Shown piece by piece: positions 48,400 to 57,425 of a stretch of DNA of 64,000 bases. Made by a program: the position numbers and the translations under genes. Numbering within the stretch: the first letter of the stretch is position 1; each line of letters starts with the position of its first letter. Location: assembly GCF_000583655.1 (NCBI RefSeq), contig NZ_BAKI01000002.1:1-64000 (forward strand). Direction: 5' to 3'. Below the pieces are notes generated by a model, which did no database searches, was not told the origin of the DNA, and saw only the letters and a program-made list of their open reading frames with translations. The DNA is from Lentilactobacillus farraginis DSM 18382 = JCM 14108. GTDB lineage: Bacteria; Bacillota; Bacilli; Lactobacillales; Lactobacillaceae.

Positions 48400-49853
48400 A
48401 TGATAGATCTAAAAGGACAATTGAATAGATACTTTGGCTTTAAAAATTTTCGCCCGGGACAGCAGCAGGTTATGACGGCGCTGCTGAAGCATCGTGATGT
48501 TTTGGCAGTGCTGCCGACCGGTGGCGGTAAGACGCTTTTATATCAACTATATGCAGCAATCACCCATCAGCGGGTGATCATTGTCTCACCACTGATATCA
48601 TTAATGCAGGATCAGGTTGGTCGACTTCAGTATTTAGGGTCAAAGCACGTGGTGGCTTTGACGTCGGGACTGGATTTTAAAGAGCGGCAGTTTGTTCTTA
48701 AACACTTGGAACAGTACCAATTTATTTATGTTTCACCGGAAATGCTGGCTAATCCGCAGGTGATTACGCGGCTTCAAAAGCTGGCCATTGGGCTGTTGGT
48801 GATTGATGAAGCGCACTGTATTTCGGAATGGGGACCAGATTTTCGACCGGACTATCTTAAACTGGCTGGGGTTCGTAAAGCTTTAAAAAAGCCATTGACG
48901 TTAATGATGACGGCCACGGCTACCGTTAAGACCCGACTGGATATTTTGCGTCGGCTGGAAATGCGGCCCAACCAAGTTGAACAGGTTGAATTACCCGTTA
49001 ATCGGAAAAATATTTTTTGAGTGCCAAAATTCTTTCAAACCAGTCGGACAAAAATGATTGCTTAATCAGCCTGGTCAATGGCCTGAACGGCGCTGGAATT
49101 ATTTATTTTTCCAGTCGGAACACGGCAGAATCGGTTGCGGCAATGCTTGCGCAGAAAACGACCAAACGCACGGCGGCTTATCATGGCGGCATGGAAAATC
49201 GGGCCCGCTTTCAAATCCAACAGCAGTTTATGCAGGGGGAAATTGACGTTGTCTGTGCGACCAGTGCTTTTGGCATGGGAATTGATAAAAATAATGTTCG
49301 GTATGTCATTCATTATCATCTGCCGGGAAATATTCAAAGCTATATGCAGGAAATCGGTCGAGCAGGTCGGGATGGCAAACCGGCACTGGCGATCCTGCTG
49401 TATGAGCCAAATGATCGCTATCTGCAGGCTAATTTGATTGAAAATACTTACCCGGAAGATCAGTTGATTGCGTATTTGTATAATCATCCGGAGAAGATGG
49501 CCCACAATGATCAGTTTCGAGTGGTTGAATTTTACCATGAGGCGGGTTTCTTGGTTGATAAAGCAAGTTCGCTGCTGCATCAGGCCAGGCAACGGCGGAT
49601 TAATGAGCTTGAGGAAATGACCCGTTATATTTTTACGTCCGGTTGTCGACGACAGTTTCTACTGCGCTGTTTTGATGAATCACTTGATGCTGGTTCGGTT
49701 AATTATCAATTCTGCTGTGATTTCCATAGTGATTTTTGGCCGCGTTGGCAGGCTTTTAACGCGCGCTATTTAAAATCAGCGGCATCAAAGCCCAAAAAAG
49801 CGGAAACCGACTGGCGTGAAACGCTTCAAAAACTATTTTTATCAAAAAATTAA
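48400..49853 (+). CDS. recQ: RecQ-family DNA helicase (one frameshift)
   Basis: An ATP-dependent 3'-5' helicase of superfamily 2. Motif I is LPTGGGKTLLYQ, motif II DEAHCISEWGPDFRP (DEAH) and motif III MTATAT. After the break come FSSRNTAESVAAML, ATSAFGMGIDKNNVRYVIH and QEIGRAGRDG (motifs IV-VI), then a zinc-binding region (CRRQFLLRCF). The raw frame stops at 49020 at a run of six T (49013-49018), and one more T restores it. The repaired protein is about 484 residues, with no HRDC domain, like the short RecS type. ATG 48400 after AAGGTG. Confidence 0.94.
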
Positions 49854-49917
49854 GGAACCGCCACGGTGATTGATGCTAAAATATAAATGTCTATTCTGTA
49901 AGCAAGGAGGGGTCTAT

Positions 49918-50597
49918 ATGAATACAAATGGGGGACAAAAGCGTCCTGAAAAAGACCAGCCATGGAATCAGACTTTCTCGGAAGACCGTGACGAACATGG
50001 TAATCTGTCACGGGTGAAGCTTCGTCGTCAGAGTCATAATCATAATATGATTACGGCAGTTTTGGTAACGCTGATCATCGTGATTGCATTAGTATCTTTG
50101 ATTTATGGGCTTACCAAACAAAGTGCTGCCGGTAACGGCACCAATAACCATCAGACAACTGTTGCAACGTCACAGCAGGCACATTCAAAAAAAAATCCTC
50201 AGTTTCCGGCAGTTCGGCGGTTAAAAAATCGCAATCCGCTGCTGAGCTGACTAAGAAGAAGGCGTCCGTCGAGAAATCATCGGTGACACCTTCTTCAACT
50301 TCTGAAAGGGGTAAAAAAACGTCGACTGGCAGTCAGCGGTCAAAAGCAGCGGCTGCAACAACCACTGCCGGCCCATCAAAACGCTCGTCAACTGCCACCG
50401 GTACTTCAAGTCGGCAACCGAATACGACCAACCCCACCTCGTCCTCCGGCGGTCATAGGTACGCGACCGTTCAAGCCGGTCAGGGGATTTACCGAGTTGC
50501 CGTTAATAACGGCTTAACAATGGCCCAGCTGATGGAAATGAATGGCTTGTCGTCTGATTCTCAGATTCATCCCGGCCAAAAGCTCAGAGTCAAATGA
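49918..50597 (+). CDS. Membrane-anchored LysM protein (one frameshift)
   Basis: About 226 residues. A hydrophilic cytosolic head of about 42 residues is followed by one membrane span (MITAVLVTLIIVIALVSLIYG), a long Ser/Thr/Lys-rich linker, and a C-terminal LysM domain (YATVQAGQGIYRVAVNNGLTMAQLM) that binds peptidoglycan. The break is in a run of nine A at 50187-50195. One more A joins the linker. It resembles YpbE of Bacillus, which lies in the same place between recS and cmk-region genes. ATG 49918 after AAGGAGGGG. It may tether the membrane to the wall. Confidence 0.85.
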
Positions 50598-50640
50598 ATC
50601 TTTTAACAATAACGATTTACCGTTGTCTGCACATTAACAC

Positions 50641-50668
50641 TGGACTTATTGATTAAATTTATTAGAAT
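50641..50668 (+). promoter_or_regulatory. Possible promoter of cmk
   Basis: TGGACT, 16 bases, TAGAAT, about 70 bases before cmk. Only moderate fit. Confidence 0.4.
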
Positions 50669-50738
50669 TAAGTGCGGGTATTCGGTAAAGGTATCGATAA
50701 CCAGTGAACTAAATTCAAAACAGGTTAGGAATGTCAAG

Positions 50739-51422
50739 ATGCATAAAAATGGATTACAAGTAGCAATCGATGGACCGGCTTCTGCCGGTAAAAGTACGGT
50801 CGCCAAACTCGTGGCCAAAAAATTTAATTATATTTATTGTGATACCGGTGCAATGTATCGGGCAATTACTTTAAAGGCAATTCAAAATGGGGTCGCTTTG
50901 GACGATGAAAAAGCGATTGCCGAAATTGTTAAGAATTCAAAAATTTCCTTTACACCGGATGAAAATGGTCAAAGAGTTTTTATCGACGGCCATGAAATCA
51001 CTCAGGAAATTCGCTCGGAAGACGTTACCAATTCAGTTTCTGCCGTTGCTGCGATTGCAGCTGTCAGAAAACAGCTGAGCGGCCAACAGCAGGAAATCGC
51101 CAAGGATGGCGGTATTGTGATGGATGGCCGGGATATCGGGACTGCCGTACTGCCGAATGCCGAAGTAAAGATCTTTTTGGTGGCCAGCGTTGAAGAGCGG
51201 GCCAAACGCAGATATAAGGAAAACATTCAAAAGGGAATCAATACACCGCTTGATGAGCTGCAGCTTGAAATTGAAGCGCGTGATTATAAAGATTCCCATC
51301 GAAAAATTTCACCGCTTACCAAGGCCGATGACGCGACGGAAATTGATACAACGGCACTTTCAATTGAATCAGTTGTATCGGAGATCGCAAAAGTGATCAA
51401 TTCGAAATTGAATCTTAACTAA
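50739..51422 (+). CDS. cmk: Cytidylate kinase
   Basis: Phosphorylates CMP and dCMP with ATP to recycle nucleotides. The P-loop is IDGPASAGKSTVAK. CDTGAMYRAITLKAI is the NMP-binding motif, and VMDGRDIGTAVLPNAEVKIFL and RRYKENIQKG (LID) follow. At 227 residues it is intact. ATG 50739 has AGGA upstream. rpsA follows at 76 bases, the common cmk-rpsA pair. Confidence 0.97.
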   Translation: MHKNGLQVAIDGPASAGKSTVAKLVAKKFNYIYCDTGAMYRAITLKAIQNGVALDDEKAIAEIVKNSKISFTPDENGQRVFIDGHEITQEIRSEDVTNSVSAVAAIAAVRKQLSGQQQEIAKDGGIVMDGRDIGTAVLPNAEVKIFLVASVEERAKRRYKENIQKGINTPLDELQLEIEARDYKDSHRKISPLTKADDATEIDTTALSIESVVSEIAKVINSKLNLN

Positions 51423-51498
51423 TTGGTCAATTAACTGGTAATATGAGTGAATTTAAGATAAAATTATGAATAGAGTTGTTTCAAGGAGGAATTGTTTG

Positions 51499-52737
51499 AT
51501 GAGTGAAAATGCAAATAACGATAAAAACGATCTATTGAACGCTTTGAATAGCGTTAGTGAAGTAAAGGTAGGTGACGTTGTCACCGGTGAAGTCCTTGCT
51601 AAAGACGATGAGCAGCAATTGATCGTTGGGATTGAAGATACAGGTGTTGAAGGAGTCGTTCCTCAACGTGAACTGTCTTCTTCTCAAAATTTTGATGATA
51701 TCAAGCAAGGCGACAAGCTTCAGTTGGTAGTTACATCAAGAATTGGCAGTGACAAAGAAGGCGGCAGTTTTCTGCTTTCATCACGCCGTTTGGAAGCACG
51801 TAAGGTTTGGGATGAATTAGCTGAGAAGTCAGAAAATGGTGAAACAATTACCGCTAAGGTATCCCAGGCTGTAAAGGGTGGCTTGGTTGTTGACGCAGGT
51901 GTGCGTGGCTTCATTCCCGCTTCAATGATCTCGGATCATTATGTTGAAGATTTGAATCAATTCAAGGGTCAGGAACTTGAGTTGAAGATTATCGAAATTG
52001 ATCCGGTTGCCAACCGGTTGATCCTTTCACACAAAGCAATTGTTCAAGCACAAAAAGCCGAAGAACGTGAAAAATTAATGGAAACCCTTCACGAGGGTGA
52101 CATTGTTGAAGGAACTGTGGCTCGGTTAACTAACTTTGGTGCTTTTGTTGATCTGGGCGGCATGGACGGTTTGGTTCATGTTTCTCAAATTGCCTACGAG
52201 CGGGTTGACAAGCCTTCAGATGTTCTTAAAGTCGGCCAAAAAGTTAAAGTCAAGGTCTTATCAGTTGATTTTGACCGTAACCGTATTTCACTTTCCATCA
52301 AACAAACTCTTCCAGAACCTTGGGACGGAATCGAAGAAAAAGCACCTGCTGGCAGCGTTCTTGAAGGAACCGTTAAGCGATTAGTTGATTTTGGTGCCTT
52401 CGTTGAAGTATTTCCTGGTGTTGAAGGTCTTGTTCATATTTCACAAATTTCACATGAACATATCGCAACCCCTGGGGATGTTTTGAAGGTTGGTGAAAAG
52501 ATTAAGGTTAAGGTTCTCGAGGTTGATCCTGAACGGAAGCGTTTGGCACTTTCAATCAAAGCTTTGAGTGATAAGCCAAAAGAATCTTCACCAAAGAGTT
52601 CAAATCGACGACCATCATCAAACAACAATAATAACGCTCGTAATAATAATGCACCGGAAGAAGAAACCGGCTTTACATTAGGGGATCTTGTTGGTGATGA
52701 ATTAAAGAAGAATTCTCAAGACAACAATAATAACTAA
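51499..52737 (+). CDS. rpsA: S1-domain protein, ribosomal protein S1 homologue
   Basis: Four S1 RNA-binding repeats within 412 residues: VKVGDVVTGEVLAKDDEQQL, ITAKVSQAVKGGLVVDAGVRGF, IVEGTVARLTNFGAFVDLGG and VLEGTVKRLVDFGAFVEVF. Low-GC Gram-positives have this shorter form. It may help mRNA loading but is not identical to the Gram-negative S1. The tail is Asn-rich and disordered (NNNNNARNNNAPEEE, ending DNNNN). ATG 51499 with AAGGAGGA at proper spacing. Codon use looks highly biased. Confidence 0.95.
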   Translation: MSENANNDKNDLLNALNSVSEVKVGDVVTGEVLAKDDEQQLIVGIEDTGVEGVVPQRELSSSQNFDDIKQGDKLQLVVTSRIGSDKEGGSFLLSSRRLEARKVWDELAEKSENGETITAKVSQAVKGGLVVDAGVRGFIPASMISDHYVEDLNQFKGQELELKIIEIDPVANRLILSHKAIVQAQKAEEREKLMETLHEGDIVEGTVARLTNFGAFVDLGGMDGLVHVSQIAYERVDKPSDVLKVGQKVKVKVLSVDFDRNRISLSIKQTLPEPWDGIEEKAPAGSVLEGTVKRLVDFGAFVEVFPGVEGLVHISQISHEHIATPGDVLKVGEKIKVKVLEVDPERKRLALSIKALSDKPKESSPKSSNRRPSSNNNNNARNNNAPEEETGFTLGDLVGDELKKNSQDNNNN

Positions 52738-52759
52738 AAACAGTTGAACTGTTTGTGAG

Positions 52760-52805
52760 GGAGGTCGAGACAAAGCGTCATCGTTTGTCTCAGACCTCTT
52801 TCTTT
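52760..52805 (+). terminator. Rho-independent terminator of rpsA
   Basis: GAGGTCGAGACAAA pairs with TTTGTCTCAGACCTC with one bulge, then T-rich sequence. Confidence 0.82.
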
Positions 52806-52852
52806 ATGGTTTTTAAATGTAATTAATTAAAAATGAAAAAGGAGGTTTTTAT

Positions 52853-54159
52853 ATGGCAATGCCAACAGTTGCCTTCATTGGGCGGCCCAATGTCGGCAAA
52901 TCGACAATTTTTAACCGAATTGCCGGCGATCGAATTTCAATCGTTGAAGATACACCAGGGGTTACCCGTGATCGAATCTATACGCACGCTGAATGGCTGG
53001 CAAATGAATTTGCAATGATCGATACCGGTGGTATTCAGATTAATGACGCACCCTTCAGTACGCAGATTAAGAATCAGGCTGAAATTGCAATTGAAGAAGC
53101 GGACGTAATCGTCTTTGTCGTAAGTGCTAAAGAGGGCTTAACCAATGAGGATGAACAAGTTGCCAAGATCCTTTATCGAAGTAATAAGCCCGTTATTCTA
53201 GCAGTAAATAAAGCGGACAACCCTGAATCTCGGGAAGATATTTATGATTTTTACGCACTTGGCTTTGGGGATCCAATGCCAATTTCAGGCGTTCACGGAA
53301 CCGGCTTTGGGGATTTACTTGATAAAGTCGTTGACGCATTTCCAAAGGAGTCCGGTCAAGCCCCGAATGATGATATTCGATTCAGCATTATTGGACGACC
53401 CAACGTGGGAAAGTCTTCCCTGGTCAACGCAATTCTTGGCGAGGATCGGGTAATTGTGTCAAATATTGCCGGCACTACCCGGGACGCGGTAGACACCCGT
53501 TTTGAAACTGATCACATTAAATTCACGATGGTCGATACTGCCGGGATTCGAAAGCGCGGAAAAGTTTATGAAAATACGGAACGTTACAGTGTCATGCGGG
53601 CTATGAAAGCCATTGATCAAAGTGATGTCATTTTATTTGTAATCAATGCTGAAGAGGGTATCCGGGAACAGGATAAGAAAGTGGCCGGATACGCACATGA
53701 AGCCGGCAAAGCAATTATAACCGTTGTCAATAAGTGGGATACGTTGAAGAAAACCAACCATACCCAACAGGATTTTGAAACACTGATTCGAAATGAATTT
53801 CAGTATATGACCTATTCGCCGATTATTTTTGTTTCAGCAAAAACCAAGCAGCGCGTTGGTCAGCTGCCGGCACTAATTAAACGGTTTATGACAATCACGA
53901 AAAACGGGTTCAGTCATCCGCACTGAATGATGTTATTATGGATGCCGTTGCAATTCATCCAACACCGACCGTTAATGGAAAGCGGCTAAGAATTTATTAT
54001 GCGACCCAAGTTGTTTCAGGGCCACCGACGTTTGTTGTCTTTGTCAATAATCCGGATTTAATGCATTTTTCTTATGTTCGATTTTTGGAAAATCAAATTC
54101 GGGATCATTTTGACTTTAACGGGACACCAATTCGGATTATTAAGCGCAGCCGAAAGTAA
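52853..54159 (+). CDS. der: Ribosome-assembly GTPase Der/EngA (one frameshift)
   Basis: An essential factor of 50S assembly with two GTPase domains in tandem. Both G1 motifs read GRPNVGKS (near residues 10 and 184). [16 protein letters not shown] and NKWDTLKK belong to the second. The C-terminal KH-like domain ([25 protein letters not shown]) sits after a raw stop at 53926. One G restored near 53884 (AAACGG_TTTATG) joins it, giving 435 residues. ATG 52853 with AAGGAGG. hup follows after a 377 bp gap. Confidence 0.96.
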
Positions 54160-54401
54160 TTCTCACTGAATTCTTACCATGTGAAGGACCAAAATCCTTA
54201 TTTTTAAAGGGATCCGAACGATTTTAATCTGCTTAATCACAAATCCGCGAACAGCAACACAATTCCGAATTAAAAAGTCTTCAAAACCCTCAAAGTTCGC
54301 GAATACTAAAGATTTTTGAAAACCTGGCAGCTTTATTATTTCTCAAAATGTCCTGAAATTATTAAAACTGGCTGATTTGAAGCAGAAATTGGATAAAAAC
54401 A
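54160..54401. other. Non-coding gap between der and hup
   Basis: The gap runs to 54536. It holds a weak terminator-like hairpin (AAGGA-TCCTT, 54184-54199, then ATTTTT), an inverted pair AATCCGCGAAC (about 54240) and GTTCGCGAAT (about 54295), and the hup promoter at 54402-54430. No convincing gene was seen. A structured RNA cannot be excluded. Confidence 0.45.
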
Positions 54402-54430
54402 TTGCAATGACGGCATTCTTCTGCTATATT
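54402..54430 (+). promoter_or_regulatory. Sigma-A promoter of hup
   Basis: TTGCAA, 17 bases, TATATT, about 107 bases before the start codon, leaving a long leader of about 100 bases. Confidence 0.8.
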
Positions 54431-54536
54431 TGAAAAAGAAATGATGCTTAAACCGCGTCGTTTTAGCAATTCTGATTCCAACGAATCAAGTTTGTGATGT
54501 TTTACATACCTATCTTTAAGGGAGGTGAATCCACTC

Positions 54537-54812
54537 ATGGCAAACAAAGCAGAATTAGTAACGAACGTCGCCACAGAAACTGGTTTAACTAAGAAAGATG
54601 CTACAGCAGCTGTGGATGCAGTATTTGATACAATCCAAGCTAGCTTGGCAAAGGGCGAAAAGGTTCAATTGATTGGCTTCGGTAACTTCGAAGTTCGTCA
54701 ACGCGCAGCTCGTAAGGGTCGCAACCCACAAACAGGTCAAGAAATTAAGATTCCTGCAAGCAAGGTACCAGCATTTAAACCTGGTAAGGCGCTTAAGGAT
54801 GCTGTTAAATAG
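54537..54812 (+). CDS. hup: DNA-binding protein HU
   Basis: A small histone-like protein that bends DNA, 91 residues, with the usual [21 protein letters not shown] start, the [20 protein letters not shown] arm that inserts in the minor groove, and an ending of [16 protein letters not shown] 54537 follows GGAGGTGA at 8 bases. An extra ATG-like start 12 bases upstream overlaps the ribosome binding site and is rejected. A terminator follows. Confidence 0.98.
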   Translation: MANKAELVTNVATETGLTKKDATAAVDAVFDTIQASLAKGEKVQLIGFGNFEVRQRAARKGRNPQTGQEIKIPASKVPAFKPGKALKDAVK

Positions 54813-54823
54813 TATTCATCTGT

Positions 54824-54859
54824 TAAGCCAGCACGGCAATTGTCGGACTGGCTTTTTTG
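54824..54859 (+). terminator. Rho-independent terminator of hup
   Basis: AAGCCAG...CTGGCTT with an inner GCAATTGT loop region and a T run. Confidence 0.82.
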
Positions 54860-54879
54860 TTACCTAATGGAGGAATTTT

Positions 54880-56142
54880 ATGAGTTACTCACAAACTGCA
54901 CTGGATCAGCTTGAACACGGTCAATTAGATGCATTTGAAAAGTCATATCAGCAGGCGTTAGCCAATGATTCCGATGACCTGTTGTATTCATTGGCCGAAG
55001 AACTGTATTCGTTGGGATTTTCCAATTATGCCAAAACAATTTATACGCGCTTGACGAAAAAGTACCCGGATGACGACACGATCAAGATTAATTTAGCTGA
55101 ATTAGCAATTGATGCCGACGATGATGACTTGGCTTTGAATTATTTGTCGCAAGTTTCACGACAATCGGACGAATATGTTCGTTCACTGATGGTTTCAGCC
55201 GATTTATACCAAACCCAAGGCCTCTTTGACGTAAGTGAACAAAAGCTCTTAGAGGCTCAGAGAATTGCTCCTGACGAGCCGGTGATTTTGTTTGCTTTGG
55301 CGGAATTTTATTTCAATACCCGTAACTATCGAAAAGCGATTAATCTGTATTTGAATTTGATTAAAGCGGGAACCTTGGAGATGTCGGCGGTTAACTTGGT
55401 TGAAAGGCTGGGCGTTTCCTACGCCGAGATTGGTAAATTTGAGCAGGCAATTGGTTATCTGGAACAGATAAAGCCCGTTCACATGAACAGTGACGTTAAG
55501 TTTGAACTGGCGTTTACGTATTTTAATTTAAAAGACTATTCAAAAGCGGTGAAAGCCTTTATCGATCTTCGAGATTCAGATCCCCAGTACAGCTCCCTTT
55601 ACCCTTATTTGGCAGATGCCTATGTTGAGCTGAAACAAACCGATAACGCATTGAAAACGATTCAAGAGGGCATTTCAATTGATCAATTTAACGAAAAAAT
55701 CTGGCAAAAAGCCGGGCAGATTGCCACAATGGCCGGTGAGGACGAACTGGCATTAACCTACTTTAAAAAGGGCCACGAAATTGCACCAGAGGATATGGAA
55801 ATCCTAAGCCTATTATCTGACTGGTACGTTACCCACACACAATTTGAAAACAATTTAAAGCTACTTGAACCGCTAAGTACGGACCATGTTTTTGATGCCC
55901 ACTTGGCCTATAATTTGGCACGGTCGTATCAGGAAACCGATGACTTCAAAAAAGCCGCTCACCAATATGAGCTGGCTGGTCGGGAGTTGCGTGACAATCC
56001 GGATTTCTTGAAGCACGCAGCCCTTTTTTATCGTGAAAATGGTCGGATAAAAGAGGAACGGGCCTATCTTAAACAATATCTGGAGCTGGTTCCCAATGAT
56101 TTGGAGATGGCCTCGATGTACGATGAGGATGAAGATTATTAA
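54880..56142 (+). CDS. Tetratricopeptide-repeat protein (YpiA-like)
   Basis: A 420-residue soluble protein built almost wholly of TPR helices (for example ALAEFYFNTRNYRKAINLYLNLIKAG, ELAFTYFNLKDYSKAVKAFIDL, LAYNLARSYQETDDFKKAAHQYELAG). It has about ten repeats, no signal peptide and an acidic end (YDEDEDY). It resembles YpiA of Bacillus, which lies near hup and aroE there. TPRs bind protein partners, but the partner is unknown. ATG 54880 with GGAGG. Confidence 0.9.
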   Translation: MSYSQTALDQLEHGQLDAFEKSYQQALANDSDDLLYSLAEELYSLGFSNYAKTIYTRLTKKYPDDDTIKINLAELAIDADDDDLALNYLSQVSRQSDEYVRSLMVSADLYQTQGLFDVSEQKLLEAQRIAPDEPVILFALAEFYFNTRNYRKAINLYLNLIKAGTLEMSAVNLVERLGVSYAEIGKFEQAIGYLEQIKPVHMNSDVKFELAFTYFNLKDYSKAVKAFIDLRDSDPQYSSLYPYLADAYVELKQTDNALKTIQEGISIDQFNEKIWQKAGQIATMAGEDELALTYFKKGHEIAPEDMEILSLLSDWYVTHTQFENNLKLLEPLSTDHVFDAHLAYNLARSYQETDDFKKAAHQYELAGRELRDNPDFLKHAALFYRENGRIKEERAYLKQYLELVPNDLEMASMYDEDEDY

Positions 56143-56230
56143 AAGTTGCAAGCGGGTAGCAAAAGACGGTTAACTTCCAATGCATAACCGAATTATTCGA
56201 ATATTCCGGACTTAAATATTTGGATAATTT

Positions 56231-56334
56231 GATTACGAGGCGGAAAGTTGTCTTTTGGTACCCGTTTCTGTTTGGTAATAGTCGTGATTACGAAAAACGG
56301 GGCTGGACAAAATTACCTTTGTCGCAGTCCCGTT
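56231..56334 (+). repeat. Intergenic repeat element, copy D
   Basis: Shares GAGGCGGAAAGTTGTCTTTTGGTACCCGTTT, GGTAATAGTCGTGATTA and the GGGGCTGGACAAAA...CAGTCCCGT hairpin with copies B and C, with several substitutions, including a G-T pair in the stem. It lies after the TPR gene, before the convergent YitT gene. Confidence 0.75.
56297..56333. terminator. Terminator-like hairpin in copy D
   Basis: ACGGGGCTG pairs with CAGTCCCGT (one G-T), with ACAAAATTACCTTTGT inside. It can serve both converging genes. Confidence 0.7.
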
Positions 56335-56349
56335 TGTACATAGAATGAT

Positions 56350-57238
56350 TTATAAAAGTTTAAATTTTTTAGGTCGTTTGTACGTAAATCCTTCACCAAT
56401 GGCCTCGTTGACGTCCATGACAGAAATAAAAGCTTCCTGATCAATTGATTCCACCAACTTTTTCAGGGTGTGCAATTCACTTGGTGAGACAACGCAGTAA
56501 ACAATTTCCTTATCTTTGTGGGAGTAACCGCCTTCTGCCTTTAAGAAGGTAGTTCCCCGGTTAAGCTGTTCCATAATGCTTCCGAAATAGCGCCTGACTG
56601 GTTACTGATAATTAAAATTCCCCGGGCAGCGTAAGCTCCTGCTGGGTAAAGTTAACAATCATCGAAAAGATCCAAACATAAATCAAGGTATAGGCCATTT
56701 GCCTGATATCCAGATAAATCAGTGAAGATAAAAGCACAAGAACGTCGATTGTTAGCAGGGTTTTACCCATTTGGACCCCTTTGAACCGTTCAAACAGGCG
56801 GGCAACAATATCGACGCCGCCGGTTGTGCCGCCAAACCGGTAAACAATTCCACAACCAAAGCCGCCAAACAGACCGGCACCGATTGCTGAAAGCAACAGA
56901 TCATGCTGCAGATTGATTTCAATGGGCACCCGCTGCCAGATCCAAAGAAAAATTGACAGCATCGCCGTACCATAAAGTGTGTAAAACATGTCCTTTTTTC
57001 CCAGGTAACGATAACCGATGACGAATAAAGGAATATTAATCAAGATGGTTGAATAGGCGGGATCCATACCGAAAAGCGCCCTTAAAATCAGCGTGATTCC
57101 GGTTAATCCGCCATCCGCAAGGTGATTATAAATATTGAAAAAGACGATTCCAAATGAGTAAATTGCTGAGCCAAGTGCAATAACAATCAAGTCAACAGCC
57201 GAAATATCGAGTTGGAACCGGTTGGTTTTTGATTTCAT
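56350..57238 (-). CDS. YitT-family membrane protein, second copy (two frameshifts)
   Basis: The paralogue of the gene at 12696. It has about five membrane segments and the glycine-rich SAIGAGLFGGFGCGIVYRFGGTTGGVDI, then a cytosolic DUF2179 domain (IVYCVVSPSELHTLKKLVES). Two bases are missing: a G near 56630 and an A near 56577 on the coding strand. Restored, the middle reads QQELTAARGILIISNQSGAISEAIMEQLN. The repaired length is about 296 residues. ATG 57238 has GGAGGG at good spacing and is preferred to a start 27 bases upstream. Function not known. Confidence 0.87.
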
Positions 57239-57425
57239 TTTTTCCCTCCAGTGGTGAAAGACCAAATAAATTGCATTAAGATTATTTTTTAAATTCGAGC
57301 ATAATCACAACCCCTTATCTTAGCAAGAGAATCTGTCAAAAGGCAATCTTTTGGATTAACTTTTTTCATGTTTGATTATCTGTTAGAATTGTTTAGTGAA
57401 TAAATACGAGATGGATGGCGATATT

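Noticed and set aside
49013-50195. Programmed frameshifting at the T run in recQ and A run in the LysM gene
   Set aside because: Both sites would suit slippage, but 20 similar breaks elsewhere sit in runs too short to slip, so one explanation (undercalled bases) covers all.
50283-50597. Separate LysM protein
   Set aside because: It is the linker and LysM end of the gene starting at 49918, with one missing A.
52600-52737. Simple repeat or CRISPR-like array
   Set aside because: It is an Asn-codon-rich tail of rpsA, with no regular repeat-spacer pattern.
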